A model generated the notes under the pieces. That model was not told the DNA's origin. It saw nothing but the letters and a program-made list of their open reading frames with translations, and made no database searches. A DNA stretch of 64,000 nt from Yanshouia hominis (lineage in GTDB: Bacteria > Bacillota > Clostridia > Oscillospirales > Ruminococcaceae): positions 124,001 through 188,000 of the forward strand of contig JACRTB010000005.1 in assembly GCA_014385025.1 (NCBI GenBank), read 5' to 3'. Position numbers and translations under genes: made by a program. Shown piece by piece: positions 7,581 through 17,070 of this stretch (position 1 is its first letter; each line of letters starts with the position of its first letter).

Positions 7581-8499
7581 ACAGCTCCACCAGATATTCC
7601 TCGACGAACCGCGAGGCAACCGCCCCATCGGCGGCAGCGGTCACGATCTGCCGCATCGGCTTGGTGCGCAGGTCCCCCACCGCGAAAACGCCGGGAATAC
7701 TGGTGCGTGTCGTCTCATCCGCCACAAGGTAGCCGGATGGGTCGGTCGCCGCCTGCCCTGCGGCAAGCCCGGTATCCGGAATCCGGCCGATCGCCACAAA
7801 AAGCCCGTCGCAGGCCAGCTTGCTCCGCCGGTCCGTATTGACCTCGGCAAGCTCCACACCGGTCAGCCGTCCGTCATGAAGAAGCCTCGTGACGCGGCTG
7901 TTCCAGAGGATTTCAATGCCATTCTCCCGCAGGGCCTTGAGATAAACCTTCGAAGCGGTCAGCGTGTCCCGCCGGTGGATCAGATAGACCTTCGCACAGA
8001 GCTTGGCAAGCATCAGGGCATCCGCAACGGCGCTGTTTCCGCCGCCTGCAACCGCCACCGTCTTTCCGCGGTAGGCCATCCCGTCGCAGGCCGCGCAGTA
8101 GGCGATACCCTTGCCGCGCAGCTCCTGCTCCCCGGCAAGGCCAAGCATACGCGGATAGGCCCCCATCGCAAGAACAACGCTTCGGCCCAGCCGTTCCCCC
8201 TGATCGGTCGTGATCCGCTTTGGGTTGGCCCGCAGGTCGGCTTTCTGCGCCTGTGCATAGAGGGTCCTCGCCCCAAAGCGCTCCGCGCCCTCGCGCATCC
8301 GTTCAGCCAGCTCGAAACCGCCGATTCCCTCTCCTGCGCCCGGATAGTTGTCCACCTGCTCCGTTTCGGCCATCTGCCCGCCCGCCGAGAGCTTTTCGAT
8401 GACCAGCGCCGAAAGCCCGCTCCGCACACAGTAGAGCGCCGCGGTGTAGCCGCCCGGACCGCCGCCGATGATAATCACATCATAAATGGAATCCGTCAT
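7564..8499 (-). CDS. trxB: Thioredoxin reductase
   Basis: 311 residues, low-molecular-weight TrxB type. FAD-binding GGGPGG at 12-17, redox-active CAACDG at 135-140 (most family members have CATCDG), NAD(P)-binding GGGNSA at 152-157 and the C-terminal FAD motif GVFAVGDLR. It transfers electrons from NAD(P)H through FAD to thioredoxin. It lies 17 bases downstream of trxA, so the two form an operon. Confidence 0.93.
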   Translation of the reverse strand: MTDSIYDVIIIGGGPGGYTAALYCVRSGLSALVIEKLSAGGQMAETEQVDNYPGAGEGIGGFELAERMREGAERFGARTLYAQAQKADLRANPKRITTDQGERLGRSVVLAMGAYPRMLGLAGEQELRGKGIAYCAACDGMAYRGKTVAVAGGGNSAVADALMLAKLCAKVYLIHRRDTLTASKVYLKALRENGIEILWNSRVTRLLHDGRLTGVELAEVNTDRRSKLACDGLFVAIGRIPDTGLAAGQAATDPSGYLVADETTRTSIPGVFAVGDLRTKPMRQIVTAAADGAVASRFVEEYLVELFNGQP

Positions 8500-8516
8500 A
8501 CCGTTCCCCCCTCGTC

Positions 8517-8846
8517 CTAAAGCGCGCCGTTTTCCTGAAGCCAGCTGCTGATCTGCGCTTTCGAGGAGGGAGCGGTCAGTGGTTCTCCGATTGCCTTCCC
8601 TTCGCGGAAAAGCATCAGGGTGGGAATCGTCTCCACCTGAAACTGTCCGGCCAGAGCCGGCTGTTCATCGATATTGATTTTTCCGACCCCAAGCCGTTCT
8701 CCATGCTCATCCGCGATCTGTCCAACCGCGGGGGCAATTCTCCGGCAATAAGCACACCAGGGCGCCCAGAAATCAACCATAACCGGACGTCCGGAATGCA
8801 GCACCTGCTTTTCAAAATTTTCCTGTGTGACGGTGATCATCTCCAT
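8517..8846 (-). CDS. trxA: Thioredoxin with CAYC active site
   Basis: 109 residues, complete thioredoxin fold: VMVDFWAPWCAYC with the redox pair Cys31/Cys34, the cis-proline segment ETIPTLMLF and the C-terminal helix. The dipeptide between the cysteines is AY instead of the usual GP, which should change the redox potential. Start MEMITVTQ chosen: AAAGGA lies 9 bases upstream; earlier ATGs abut that Shine-Dalgarno. First gene of trxA-trxB. Confidence 0.93.
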   Translation of the reverse strand: MEMITVTQENFEKQVLHSGRPVMVDFWAPWCAYCRRIAPAVGQIADEHGERLGVGKINIDEQPALAGQFQVETIPTLMLFREGKAIGEPLTAPSSKAQISSWLQENGAL

Positions 8847-8953
8847 AGAATTCATTCCTTTCACTGCGCGTATTTTGCATATTGTGCCTTGAGAAAGTTC
8901 ATCAGGGTACAGCTGCAAGTATGCCCCATGCGCGCCTGATTTCTCCTGAAACG

Positions 8954-8993
8954 AAAAGGAAACGGCCTTTGTCAAGCCGTTTCCTTTTTATTT
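8954..8993 (-). terminator. Terminator of the acid-sugar kinase gene
   Basis: AAAGGAAACGGC and GCCGTTTCCTTT form a strong stem with T-rich tails on both sides, immediately after the stop of the 8993 gene and before the trxA leader. Confidence 0.8.
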
Positions 8994-10429
8994 TACCGGG
9001 ATTTCATCAAAATCTCGGCCGCCTCGCGCAGGGTTGTATCCTCCCCGACATTACCCGGAAAGATCACATAGGGAATACCCGGGAACCTGCTTTCCGCCCC
9101 GGTCCGCCATACCGGAATGCCGGGACGGATCTGACCCATCACCAGCGCCCGCCGCACCTTCAGCGCCTTGGTGCCGATATCGCTGGAAGTGATTCCACCC
9201 TTGGCGATGACAAAAGCGGGCGTCTCCCGGAGGTCGCCCACCAGCGCCTGCACCGCGTTGGAAATCCGTACCGAGCGGAGCAGCGCGTCCTCCGGGGAGT
9301 CGTTTTCAATCACCAGAAGCTTTCGCTTTGTATAAACCACTGCCGTTTTCCCAGAGCGGATAATTTCTTCCATTTTTCTGGTCGTGCGCGCAGTCTCGGC
9401 GGCGAAGGCGGATTCATCCAGGACGAGATCGGAGTTGAACTCCACCGGGACAATCCCCTCCGCCTTTTTCAGCTCATCCAGCTGGCGGGTCGTCTTTTGG
9501 GTGTGAGATCCGACGACAATCACGCCCCCGTTAGGAGTTCGGGTATGAATCATCTGTTCCCGGGTCAGCAGCGGCTGGCTGCTGATTCCTCCAAATGCCC
9601 TGACCAACGCCGCGGCCGTGCGGAAAAGAAAGTTCTTCCCCTTCGCCATCGCCCGGTAAAGGGCGATGCTGAAAATTTTAACATCCACATCGGCAGCCGC
9701 GTTGACAACCACCTTGCCAAAGCCGCAAACCCCCAGCAGTTTTCTCTCAATCCCGTCCAAATCGAGCTTCCTCAGCTCCTCGATGGAGATGGAAACGACC
9801 TGTTCTGCGGGATAGGCGCCATCGGTTTTTTCCTCCACATAGTCCTTCAGATCGGAGGAACGGTATCCAAAGGTGCGGTCCTTCGCAAATTCGGTCTGCC
9901 CCGCCGGAATCAGCCTGTCCCCATCGCGGACATAGTGAATATCCCCGATGGTAAAACGGCCGCCCTCCCGGAAGAACGGGCAGAGAATTTCCCCGTCGAT
10001 CCGCTGGCCGGCGGCTTCCGCTCCGGCTTTTAAAAGTTCGGTTTCCAGCGGATAGTGTCCCCGCAGGGTGGAATCTCCCCGGCTCATGATCAAGCAGCTG
10101 ATCCCGGTTTCCCGGGAAACCGCGGCCGCTCTCGCGGCAATTTCCCGATGGGCGGCGGTGGTTTGCTCCACGGTAAAGCCGCGCGAATTGGTCAGCAGAT
10201 AGAAAAGCCGCTGCGTTTCCGCAAAGCCCTCGCGGATGCTCTCGATGCTCCAATCCGTATAGACAGATATGTGATGTACCGTTTGTACGCCGGTAGGATC
10301 GTCGTCCAGTACGATAATTTTCCGGCTGCTCTTTTCGATCTCCCCGGCAAGCAGCCCATCCACCCTGCTTTCATCGACCTGCGGGAAAGAATCCAAAATT
10401 CCCGCACTGATCACGTTGACCTCTCTCAT
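8993..10429 (-). CDS. Four-carbon acid sugar kinase family protein (DUF1537, OtnK/DtnK-like)
   Basis: 478 residues. IIVLDDDPTGVQTVHHISVYT near the N-terminus and the SRGDSTLRGHYPLETELL segment are signatures of the acid-sugar kinase N-terminal domain. The C-terminal nucleotide-binding domain shows FVIAKGGITSSDIGTKAL and PYVIFPGNVGEDTTL. Characterised members phosphorylate D-threonate or related C4 acids with ATP. The usual partners (a PdxA2-like dehydrogenase, an aldolase) are not adjacent, so the substrate is unassigned. GGAGGAAACGAT precedes the ATG. Confidence 0.88.
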   Translation of the reverse strand: MREVNVISAGILDSFPQVDESRVDGLLAGEIEKSSRKIIVLDDDPTGVQTVHHISVYTDWSIESIREGFAETQRLFYLLTNSRGFTVEQTTAAHREIAARAAAVSRETGISCLIMSRGDSTLRGHYPLETELLKAGAEAAGQRIDGEILCPFFREGGRFTIGDIHYVRDGDRLIPAGQTEFAKDRTFGYRSSDLKDYVEEKTDGAYPAEQVVSISIEELRKLDLDGIERKLLGVCGFGKVVVNAAADVDVKIFSIALYRAMAKGKNFLFRTAAALVRAFGGISSQPLLTREQMIHTRTPNGGVIVVGSHTQKTTRQLDELKKAEGIVPVEFNSDLVLDESAFAAETARTTRKMEEIIRSGKTAVVYTKRKLLVIENDSPEDALLRSVRISNAVQALVGDLRETPAFVIAKGGITSSDIGTKALKVRRALVMGQIRPGIPVWRTGAESRFPGIPYVIFPGNVGEDTTLREAAEILMKSR

Positions 10430-10639
10430 ATCGTTTCCTCCGCCCTGCCGCCCCGGCGGCTTTTTTTCTCATCATAGCTCACCTTTTGATGATGGTCAAG
10501 TAGAACATTCTAAGAAGGGATGTTTAATTTGCAAGGACACTTTCTTTTTATAAGCCGGATGGAAGACGCGATACGGCGGAAGAAACGCCAAAATTTTTGT
10601 GTTTTGAGGAGCGGGGCCCCATATTGAAGGCGAATCCGC

Positions 10640-10900
10640 CGTTTCGTTTTTTCTCCAGTATGCACGCCTGTCCGGTGAGTGGTGTGCCCAGCGGAGAAGG
10701 ATGTCTCAATCCCGATTACCGCCCGGAAAAATACGCGGGAGAGCATTCGGACAGATAAAAGCCGCCTGCGGCGCATAAAATGACAAGCACTGCGGGAAAA
10801 GCCGTATGGGAGAGTGTGCGGACAAGCAAAAACTGCCTGCAGTGCATAAGGTGATCGTCCAACGGCAGGCGCATGATCGGCACCGTCCAAGGATGATTGC
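10640..10900 (+). repeat. Direct repeats, about 71-bp period
   Basis: Two related blocks start at about 10737 and 10808 (GGGAGAG...CGGACA...GCCTGC(G/A)G(C/T)GCATAA). They sit just before the dispersed multi-hairpin element. No gene is supported from 10430 to 11495. Confidence 0.55.
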
Positions 10901-11445
10901 AAGCGGCCTGCTTCTCCTAATGCTTGAATCGAAAGTTTTTACCTTCACCGGCAGAGTCAATGGCTTGAGTTGTCCTATAAAGACCCATCGCCGGCGAGCA
11001 TCTCAGAACGCACTGAATTTATTTCATTTGTATTGCTTACTTCTTGGCCCGCAAACAGGCATCCGCCGTTCCAACGGCGGCTTTCTATCGTTGGAAATCT
11101 GTTGCACGCATCCCGCTTCGCCCAATGCTTGCGGCGAAAGCTTTTTACTCCGGGTGCCTCCACCGGCGGAACCGGAAATTTCCGCTAATCAAAACCACAC
11201 GTTGAACGCGTGGTTTGCACCAGCGCTGAAAGGGCATGATACCGTCCCGCCTCTTAAAGAGGCATCGAAGTATTTTTCTTACGCATCATACGCACCGCAA
11301 CTGCTAAAGCAGTCATTTTTTTCTTTGATTGACCTTCTTCGCTTCTGAATATTTGTCATTTCGCCGCGCTCAATGCTATAAGCTAAAGTTTTTTTCTGCC
11401 CACCAGCATAGCTGGTGGCTGCTGTCGCTAAAGCTGCAGCGGCAA
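10900..11445 (+). repeat. Dispersed multi-hairpin intergenic repeat, copy B (compound)
   Basis: Two consecutive units. The first (about 10900-11170) has AATGCTTG...CGAAAG(C)TTTTTAC...CACCGGC blocks and GCATCTCAGAACGCACTGAA. The second (11173-11445) begins AATCAAAACCACACG and carries GAACGCGTGG, CTGAAAGGGCATGATACCG, GCCTCTTAAAGAGGC, ACTGCTAAAGCAGT and CCAGCATAGCTGG hairpins. The second unit matches 52021-52275 on the minus strand over about 260 bases at an estimated 85% or so by eye. Confidence 0.8.
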
Positions 11446-11477
11446 AAAACGGACGGTTCTTTCGAACCGTCCGTTTT
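11444..11477 (-). terminator. cstA terminator
   Basis: AACGGACGGTTC, a GAAA loop and GAACCGTCCGTT followed by a T-run on the minus strand, 18 bases after the cstA stop. Confidence 0.9.
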
Positions 11478-11495
11478 GGTTGTCGTCGAATCTGC

Positions 11496-13229
11496 TTATT
11501 TCGCAGTCTCGGAGGGCTTTTTGTTTTTCAGGGTGTTGATGCCCTCGACGGCCAGCACAAGCGCCAGCACAAAGAGGACAGCGCCCAGTCCAGCCTGAAT
11601 GTAGGGGGCCACATCCATGCCGCCGCTCTTGAGAACAGCGTTACCGGAGGTGATCACGCCAACCTTGGCCACAATGGTCTGTGCCAGAGAACAGAGGGTC
11701 ACAACCAGCATGAAGCCCATCGGGAAGAGGAACATCTTATTGTTCTTGCCGATGTTGCCCAGCCATGCAGCGACAGCCAGCAGAGCCAGCGCGGCCAGCA
11801 GCTGGTTGGCAGCGCCGAACAGCGGCCAAATCTTGGAATAGCCGCCGAGGCCGAGGCCGATACCCAGAACAACGGTGATCAAGGTGGCAACAAAAGGATT
11901 GCAGAGGGTCTTTTTGAAGCCGGTGACATCCTTATAGGTCTGGCCGGGCTTCAGCCAGAATTCCTGGAACATATAACGTGCCAGACGGGTGGCAGTGTCC
12001 AGGGAGGTCAGGCAGAAGGCCGAAACCGCCAGAATGAGCAGGGCCTTGACGGTCGACTCAGAGGCGGCCAGGCCGGGGATGGTGGCGACCATCCGGGAAA
12101 GGCCGGTCGCAAAAACGGTGGTCGGGGTGCGCAGACCGCCGACATATTCCTGCCAGATATAACCGACCGCGCAGAGCGAGATCAGCGCAAGCGCACATTC
12201 AATCAGCATGCCGCCGTAAGCGATCGGGCGGGCGTCTCTCTCATTATCAAGCTGCTTCGCGGTGGTGCCGGAGCCGACCAGCGAATGGAAGCCCGAGATC
12301 GCGCCGCAGGCAATGGTGACGAAGAGGGCCGGGAACATGGTGCCCAGCGAGGAAAGCTCATCGGTAAAGCCGGTAAAAGCGGGAATCTCCATGTTGAGAT
12401 TCTGGCCCATCACGCCGGCGCCGAGGACGCCCACAACCGCCACGATCATCATGCCGTAGAGCAGGAAGGAGGACAGGTAGTCACGCGGCTGGAGCAGAAT
12501 CCACACCGGAGCGACCGAGGCAATCAGGATATAAACACCGATGATGTACATCCAAGTGGTGCTGTTGAGGTAAATCGGATGGAAATTCAGGCCAATGGCG
12601 AGGCAGGCAACCAGCGCGATCACGCCGACGATCGTCGCAATCGAAAGAGGCGCGCCCTTGCGGTAAACGAAGAAGCCGAAAACAATGGCCATGACAATGA
12701 ACAGCAGCGAAATCATTGCAACGGCGGCGTTGTCGTGATTGAGAGCGCCGTCCGCGGTGAAGCCGTTGAAGGTGCTGGCCACGATCGAGGCGAAAGCGGC
12801 GACAACCAGGATCAGGGTCAGATACGAGAAGATGATGAACAACTTCTTTGCACGCTCACCGATATTGGCGGCAATCACCTCGCCGATCGACTGGCCTTTG
12901 TGGCGGATCGAGGCAAAGAGCGAACCGAAATCGTGCACCGCACCGAAGAAGATGCCTCCGATCAGGACCCACAGCATAACAGGGACCCAGCCGAACACGG
13001 CGGCCTGAATCGGGCCGTTGATGGGGCCCGCGCCGGCGATCGAAGAAAAGTGATGTCCCATCAGAACGGGAGCCTTGGCGGGGACATAGTCCATGCCGTC
13101 CTCCAGTTCGTGGGCAGGGGTAACGCGTTTCTCGTCCACGCCCCACTGGTCACTCAGCCACTTACCGTAAAAAACGTAGCCGGCAATCAGAATGGCGCAG
13201 CCGATTACAAGAACCAATACTGCATTCAT
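11496..13229 (-). CDS. cstA: Carbon starvation protein CstA family transporter
   Basis: 577 residues with many membrane helices across the whole length. CstA hallmarks: MGHHFSSIAGAGPINGPIQAAVFGW near residue 57, the FGAVHDFGSLFASIRHKGQSIGE loop, and ACGAISGFHSLVGSGTT. The family imports pyruvate or peptides during starvation; which applies here is not visible. AGAGGAGA precedes the ATG, and its start overlaps the stop of the upstream gene by 4 bases (ATGA), indicating translational coupling. Confidence 0.93.
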   Translation of the reverse strand: MNAVLVLVIGCAILIAGYVFYGKWLSDQWGVDEKRVTPAHELEDGMDYVPAKAPVLMGHHFSSIAGAGPINGPIQAAVFGWVPVMLWVLIGGIFFGAVHDFGSLFASIRHKGQSIGEVIAANIGERAKKLFIIFSYLTLILVVAAFASIVASTFNGFTADGALNHDNAAVAMISLLFIVMAIVFGFFVYRKGAPLSIATIVGVIALVACLAIGLNFHPIYLNSTTWMYIIGVYILIASVAPVWILLQPRDYLSSFLLYGMMIVAVVGVLGAGVMGQNLNMEIPAFTGFTDELSSLGTMFPALFVTIACGAISGFHSLVGSGTTAKQLDNERDARPIAYGGMLIECALALISLCAVGYIWQEYVGGLRTPTTVFATGLSRMVATIPGLAASESTVKALLILAVSAFCLTSLDTATRLARYMFQEFWLKPGQTYKDVTGFKKTLCNPFVATLITVVLGIGLGLGGYSKIWPLFGAANQLLAALALLAVAAWLGNIGKNNKMFLFPMGFMLVVTLCSLAQTIVAKVGVITSGNAVLKSGGMDVAPYIQAGLGAVLFVLALVLAVEGINTLKNKKPSETAK

Positions 13230-13795
13230 TTGTTTTTTCTCCTCTCTCTTGTGTACTGCGTAAGATTCTGCTCGAGTGTCTTTCGAACGTCCTTTCCGGC
13301 GGGATTGCTGATCAGCCCCCCGCTGGAACGATCAAACGCCGCTATGCGAAACTCCATCCAGCCATGGAGTGATAGCCGAAAATTTTTGTGAAACCGATAA
13401 CGGCGAATCAGCCGCGCGGTTTCCCCGGGGATTTCCTGCGCGATGATCGACAGGGAAACGTGGGAGTACATGTGCTCGCTGTGGGGCTTGATTCTGCCAA
13501 GCCCATCCTCACGCGCAAGATCGACCGCATGCCGGAGCATCTCCGGCTCCAGTCTGTCTGCAAGCAGGAAATAAACGTACTCGTTCATTTCCATTCCCCA
13601 GATTTTTGCTTTTTTTACCAGAACATACTTCTCAGAACGGGAGTGGAACTCAGCCATGGCCGGAAACACAAAATCTCCTACCGGAAATTCCCGGGTGACG
13701 TCGTAATAACAACGGTAAGCATTGAGCAGCTTTTCAAACTGCTCCTCACGCGTCAGGGTCTCGCCGCCGCTTTGGCGTTCCAGATCGTTTGGCAT
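13226..13795 (-). CDS. Uncharacterised protein coupled to cstA
   Basis: 189 residues, predicted soluble, rich in charged residues and without an obvious signal peptide. I do not recognise the family. Visible features are an aromatic-rich segment (NAYRCYYDVTREFPVGDFVFPAMAEF cut here to show the first part only: NAYRCYYDVTREFPVGDF), a patch of basic residues RLIRRYRFHKNFRLSLHGW, and a conserved-looking DRSSGGLISNPAG tail. Its stop overlaps the cstA start by 4 bases, so it probably sets or tracks CstA production. A bias toward Lys/Arg near the C-terminus could allow nucleic-acid or membrane-surface contact, but this is speculation. Confidence 0.75.
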   Translation of the reverse strand: MPNDLERQSGGETLTREEQFEKLLNAYRCYYDVTREFPVGDFVFPAMAEFHSRSEKYVLVKKAKIWGMEMNEYVYFLLADRLEPEMLRHAVDLAREDGLGRIKPHSEHMYSHVSLSIIAQEIPGETARLIRRYRFHKNFRLSLHGWMEFRIAAFDRSSGGLISNPAGKDVRKTLEQNLTQYTRERRKNK

Positions 13796-13856
13796 TGCTC
13801 CGTTTTCTCTCCTTCTGAAATGGCCAGCCCCGAAACACCGTCCGGAAGTCAGCTAT

Positions 13857-13885
13857 ATTATATACCATTCTTTTGGGTTTGTTAA
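13857..13885 (-). promoter_or_regulatory. Promoter of the cstA operon
   Basis: TTAACA and TATAAT with a 17-base spacer on the minus strand, about 62 bases before the first gene. Confidence 0.7.
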
Positions 13886-14388
13886 TAGATTCCCGCGCAA
13901 TTATTTCCATAATATGAATACAAAAAGAAATTTCGTCCTTTTGCACGATGCGGCAGTTCAAATATCGAAAATTATTACTAAGTTTGCCTCTTGAAATCCG
14001 CGGTTGAAACACAAATGAAACAAATTGCGGACAAATTTTGAATCAAAGTCTGCATATTTTGTGCCAAATTTTCCATTTTTCCCGCGGCGGCAGCATTTTT
14101 CCACATAAATTCAGCTTTTGCTGTCAGGTCAAAGCAGCGGGGTCATTTCTCCTGCCCGGAAATCTAAGGAAGTCATTTTCAATGATAAAATAAGATGTCC
14201 GGTTCTGAGGGCAGGACACCGCCCGATTTCGGAAACCCCTTCGCATCTTGGGAAGAGGGCATTACCAGCAAAACGGCCGTCGAAGGGGACAAGGAGCGGA
14301 CAGCCGCGCAGTAGCGGATGGTTTCGGACGGCAAAGGCATCTCCTCGCCGCTGTCTGCCGGGTCGTGTCCTTGTCAAAGCCATCAACA
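13886..14388. other. Gap between the cstA operon promoter and glnN, no gene supported
   Basis: AT-rich up to about 14120, then GC-rich repeat-like sequence. Open frames on both strands have no ribosome sites and no recognisable product. Confidence 0.5.
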
Positions 14389-14507
14389 CCGCGGAAACAC
14401 ATGCGCGGGGAAGTTCCACACAGCCGTCCGGTAGATCACATCCCCGCCAAAGCCGCCAAAGCCGCGGAAACACATGCGCGGACAAGCTCCGCACTGCCAT
14501 TCGTCGG
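14389..14507. repeat. Direct repeat, 73-bp period
   Basis: CCGCGGAAACACATGCGCGG at 14389 recurs at 14462; the similarity continues for about 20 more bases (AAG(T/C)TCC(.)CAC...GCC). No associated gene. Confidence 0.65.
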
Positions 14508-14607
14508 GGCGGTCGAAATCGCGGCAAAAGGACAAAACGAGCTTTTCTTGAATCCGCCGTCTTTCCGGCCGCCTCGGATCTCAAATCAGAGAATTTTTTG
14601 TATTGAA

Positions 14608-14665
14608 AGATTCTTTTTCTCACCAGCATAGCCGGAGGTTTATTTGTGCTTAAGCCACAACAGCC
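14608..14665 (+). repeat. Fragment of the dispersed multi-hairpin repeat
   Basis: TCACCAGCATAGCCGGAGG and the following bases match the 3' end of copy B (CCACCAGCATAGCTGGTGG). A partial copy next to the glnN terminator. Confidence 0.55.
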
Positions 14666-14698
14666 AAAACAGGACGCCGCAGAATTCTGCGGCGTCCT
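14664..14698 (-). terminator. glnN terminator
   Basis: AGGACGCCGCAG, AATT, CTGCGGCGTCCT and a GTTTT tail on the minus strand, 13 bases after the glnN stop. Confidence 0.9.
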
Positions 14699-14710
14699 GC
14701 CGTCTTTGGG

Positions 14711-16783
14711 TCAAACCCGGTGCATCAGATCGGTATAGGTAGGCATCGGCCAATCGGCGGCATTTACGACCTGCTCCACGCCGTCGGAGATGTCGCGCAG
14801 GGCCTCCATATCCACGCGGATCGTGTCGCGCAGCATCCGGTTGCTCTCCTCGCTGACCTCGGCAGGGAGAGCATGCAGATCATCCCGCAGCTTCTCGACG
14901 CCGGCAAAGAGGTCGGAGACCGCCTTCGACAACCGTTGGGTATAACGGTAAAGCGCGGCGTTATCGAGGCCCACCGACCGCAGGTGGGCAAGCTGCGCGG
15001 CGCTTTTCCCCGCGCAGGCGATGACGGCGGGAGTCACCTGCCGCTGCACCATTTCCAGGAGGGTGCGCGCCTCAATCAGAGCAATCTTGCGGTAATTCTC
15101 AAGCATGATCTCATAGCGGGAATGGCATTCCAGCTCGGAGAAGATATGGAAGCGCCCGAAGAGATCGATCGTCTCCGGCATCTGCCAGGCCGCCGCGGCG
15201 GAAAGAGAGTCGGGATAAACAGGCAGTCCGCGGCGCGCCGCCTCAGCCTGCCATTCCTGCGAATAATTGTTGCCGTTCATGATGATCCGGCCGTGTGCCG
15301 CATAGGTTTCACAGGCAATTTCCCGGACGGTGCGCTCAATCTCGGTGCTCTGCTCCAATCGGGCGGCAAAGAACGAGAGGCTCTCGGCAACCAGAGCATT
15401 GAGCACGATGTTGGCCAGCGCAATCGATTGGGCCGAACCAACCATGCGGAACTCAAACTTGTTTCCCGTGAAGGCAAACGGCGAGGTGCGGTTGCGGTCG
15501 GCGTCATCTGAAAGGACCGCCGGCATGGTTTCGACCCCGATCGAAACCGGACGCTTTCCGCTGCCATGGTCCTCGTTGCTGCATTTGGCGAGCAGCGAGG
15601 TATAACGTTCCCCAAGGAACATCGAAATAATGGCAGGCGGCGCCTCATAGCCGCCGAGACGGCAGTCGTTGCCGGGCGTCGCGGTCGACATCCGGAGCTG
15701 GGTGGCATAGCGGTCGACGCCGCGGACAAAGGCCGCGAGGAAGAGGATAAAGGTCAGGTTGTTCTCTGGATGCTCACCCGGCGAAAGAAGATTCTTTCCC
15801 TGATCGGTGCAGAGGGAATAATTGTTGTGCTTGCCCGAACCGTTCACCCCATGGAACGGTTTCTCATGCAGCAGGCAGGCCAAGCCGTGCTTTTTGGCCA
15901 CGACCTTCATCGTCTCCATCACCAGATGGTTGGCATCACAGGTCAGATTGGCCGAGTCGTAGACGGTCGCCAGCTCATGCTGGGTCGGCGCGACCTCGTT
16001 ATGTTTGGTTTTGGCCGCGACCCCCAGCTTCCAGAGCGTTTCATCCAGCTCATGCATAAAAGAAGCGATTCTCAGGCGCACGCGGCCGAAATAATGATCG
16101 TCAAGCTCCTGACTCTTGGGTGGCGGCGCGCCGAGCAGGGTGCGTCCGCAGAGCTTCAGGTCGAGACGCTGCTCATACCGCTCGCGGTCGACGAGAAAAT
16201 ACTCCTGTTCCGCGCCCACCATCGGGGTAACGCGGCTCACATCCTTCCAGCCGAGCAGCCGCAGCACCCGCACCGCCTCGTTGGAAACGGCCTCCATCGA
16301 ACGCAGCAGCGGGGTTTTCTGGTCCAGCGCAACCCCGGAAGGGCCGCAGAAGGCGGTGGGGATGTAAAGGGTCTTATCCCGCACGAATACAAAAGAGGTG
16401 GGGTCCCATGCGGTATAGCCGCGCGCTTCAAAGGTGTTGCGGATTCCGCCCGAAGGGAAGGAGGAAGCGTCCGGCTCTCCCTGAACCAGTGCCCGCGAGT
16501 CAAAATCAAGGATTGCGGAACCGTCCCCCGCCGGGCTGAGGAAACATTCACTCTTTCCGACCGCCGCGTCGGTCATCGGCTGAAACCAGTGAATGTAGTG
16601 GGTTGCGCCCTGTTGAAGCGCCCATTTGAGCATTGCCTCCGCCACCGGACCGGCAATCGCCTCATCCAGCTTGCCGCCCGCCTTGCGGGTGCGCTGCAGG
16701 CTGACAAAAACCTCGCTGGGCAGCATGGACTTCATCACTTCATCCCGAAAGACATGGCAGCCAAAATCCTGTTCAAAACTCAT
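14711..16783 (-). CDS. glnN: Glutamine synthetase type III
   Basis: 690 residues, the length of the large GSIII class. Catalytic-domain landmarks include GAEQEYFLVDRE, the KTKHNEVAPTQHELA segment, FHGVNGSGKHNNYSLCT, and GNDCRLGGYEAPPAIIS; the C-terminal third is the GSIII-specific helical region. It makes glutamine from glutamate, ammonia and ATP. The start MSFEQDFG has GAGAGGAAG 6 bases upstream; a 38-residue longer frame lacks one. Transcribed alone and divergently from the GntR gene. In a cell fermenting glutamate it competes for the same substrate, so its expression is probably nitrogen-controlled, but no operator was recognised. Confidence 0.95.
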   Translation of the reverse strand: MSFEQDFGCHVFRDEVMKSMLPSEVFVSLQRTRKAGGKLDEAIAGPVAEAMLKWALQQGATHYIHWFQPMTDAAVGKSECFLSPAGDGSAILDFDSRALVQGEPDASSFPSGGIRNTFEARGYTAWDPTSFVFVRDKTLYIPTAFCGPSGVALDQKTPLLRSMEAVSNEAVRVLRLLGWKDVSRVTPMVGAEQEYFLVDRERYEQRLDLKLCGRTLLGAPPPKSQELDDHYFGRVRLRIASFMHELDETLWKLGVAAKTKHNEVAPTQHELATVYDSANLTCDANHLVMETMKVVAKKHGLACLLHEKPFHGVNGSGKHNNYSLCTDQGKNLLSPGEHPENNLTFILFLAAFVRGVDRYATQLRMSTATPGNDCRLGGYEAPPAIISMFLGERYTSLLAKCSNEDHGSGKRPVSIGVETMPAVLSDDADRNRTSPFAFTGNKFEFRMVGSAQSIALANIVLNALVAESLSFFAARLEQSTEIERTVREIACETYAAHGRIIMNGNNYSQEWQAEAARRGLPVYPDSLSAAAAWQMPETIDLFGRFHIFSELECHSRYEIMLENYRKIALIEARTLLEMVQRQVTPAVIACAGKSAAQLAHLRSVGLDNAALYRYTQRLSKAVSDLFAGVEKLRDDLHALPAEVSEESNRMLRDTIRVDMEALRDISDGVEQVVNAADWPMPTYTDLMHRV

Positions 16784-17030
16784 CGTATCTTCCTCTCTGT
16801 CCTGTATCCCGAGCCACCGTTTCCGGGCGGACCGGCCTCGATTGCTGTGTGAAGAGCTATATGCAGATATCGTAACATTCGGAAGGGCTCTTTGCAAGAT
16901 TTCACTAAAAATTCTTTTGAATTTTTTAACATTCGTGCAGGAGCTTGGGGTAACCTTCTACAAGACCTGATTTTTTATTCAAAACAGATAAAAATTCGGG
17001 GACAGAACGCGACAAAATTTGCAAGGATGC
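16784..17030. other. Divergent spacer between glnN and the GntR gene
   Basis: AT-rich; it must hold the glnN promoter on the minus strand, but no clear -35/-10 pair was found. No gene. Confidence 0.4.
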
Positions 17031-17061
17031 TTGACAAGCGCTTCCAGATATGATATATGAT
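17031..17061 (+). promoter_or_regulatory. Putative promoter of the GntR-TRAP cassette
   Basis: TTGACA at 17031 and TATGAT at 17056, spacing 19 bases (an alternative hexamer gives 17). The transcription start would fall in the palindrome at 17071. Confidence 0.55.
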
Positions 17062-17070
17062 AAATATACT

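Noticed and set aside
11329-11598. Open frame within copy B similar to one in copy E (52128-51808)
   Set aside because: The shared peptide reflects the shared repeat; the frame runs into the cstA gene and lacks a ribosome site.
14118-14631. Several overlapping frames of 120-166 codons between cstA and glnN
   Set aside because: No ribosome sites, no recognisable domain, and direct repeats run through them.
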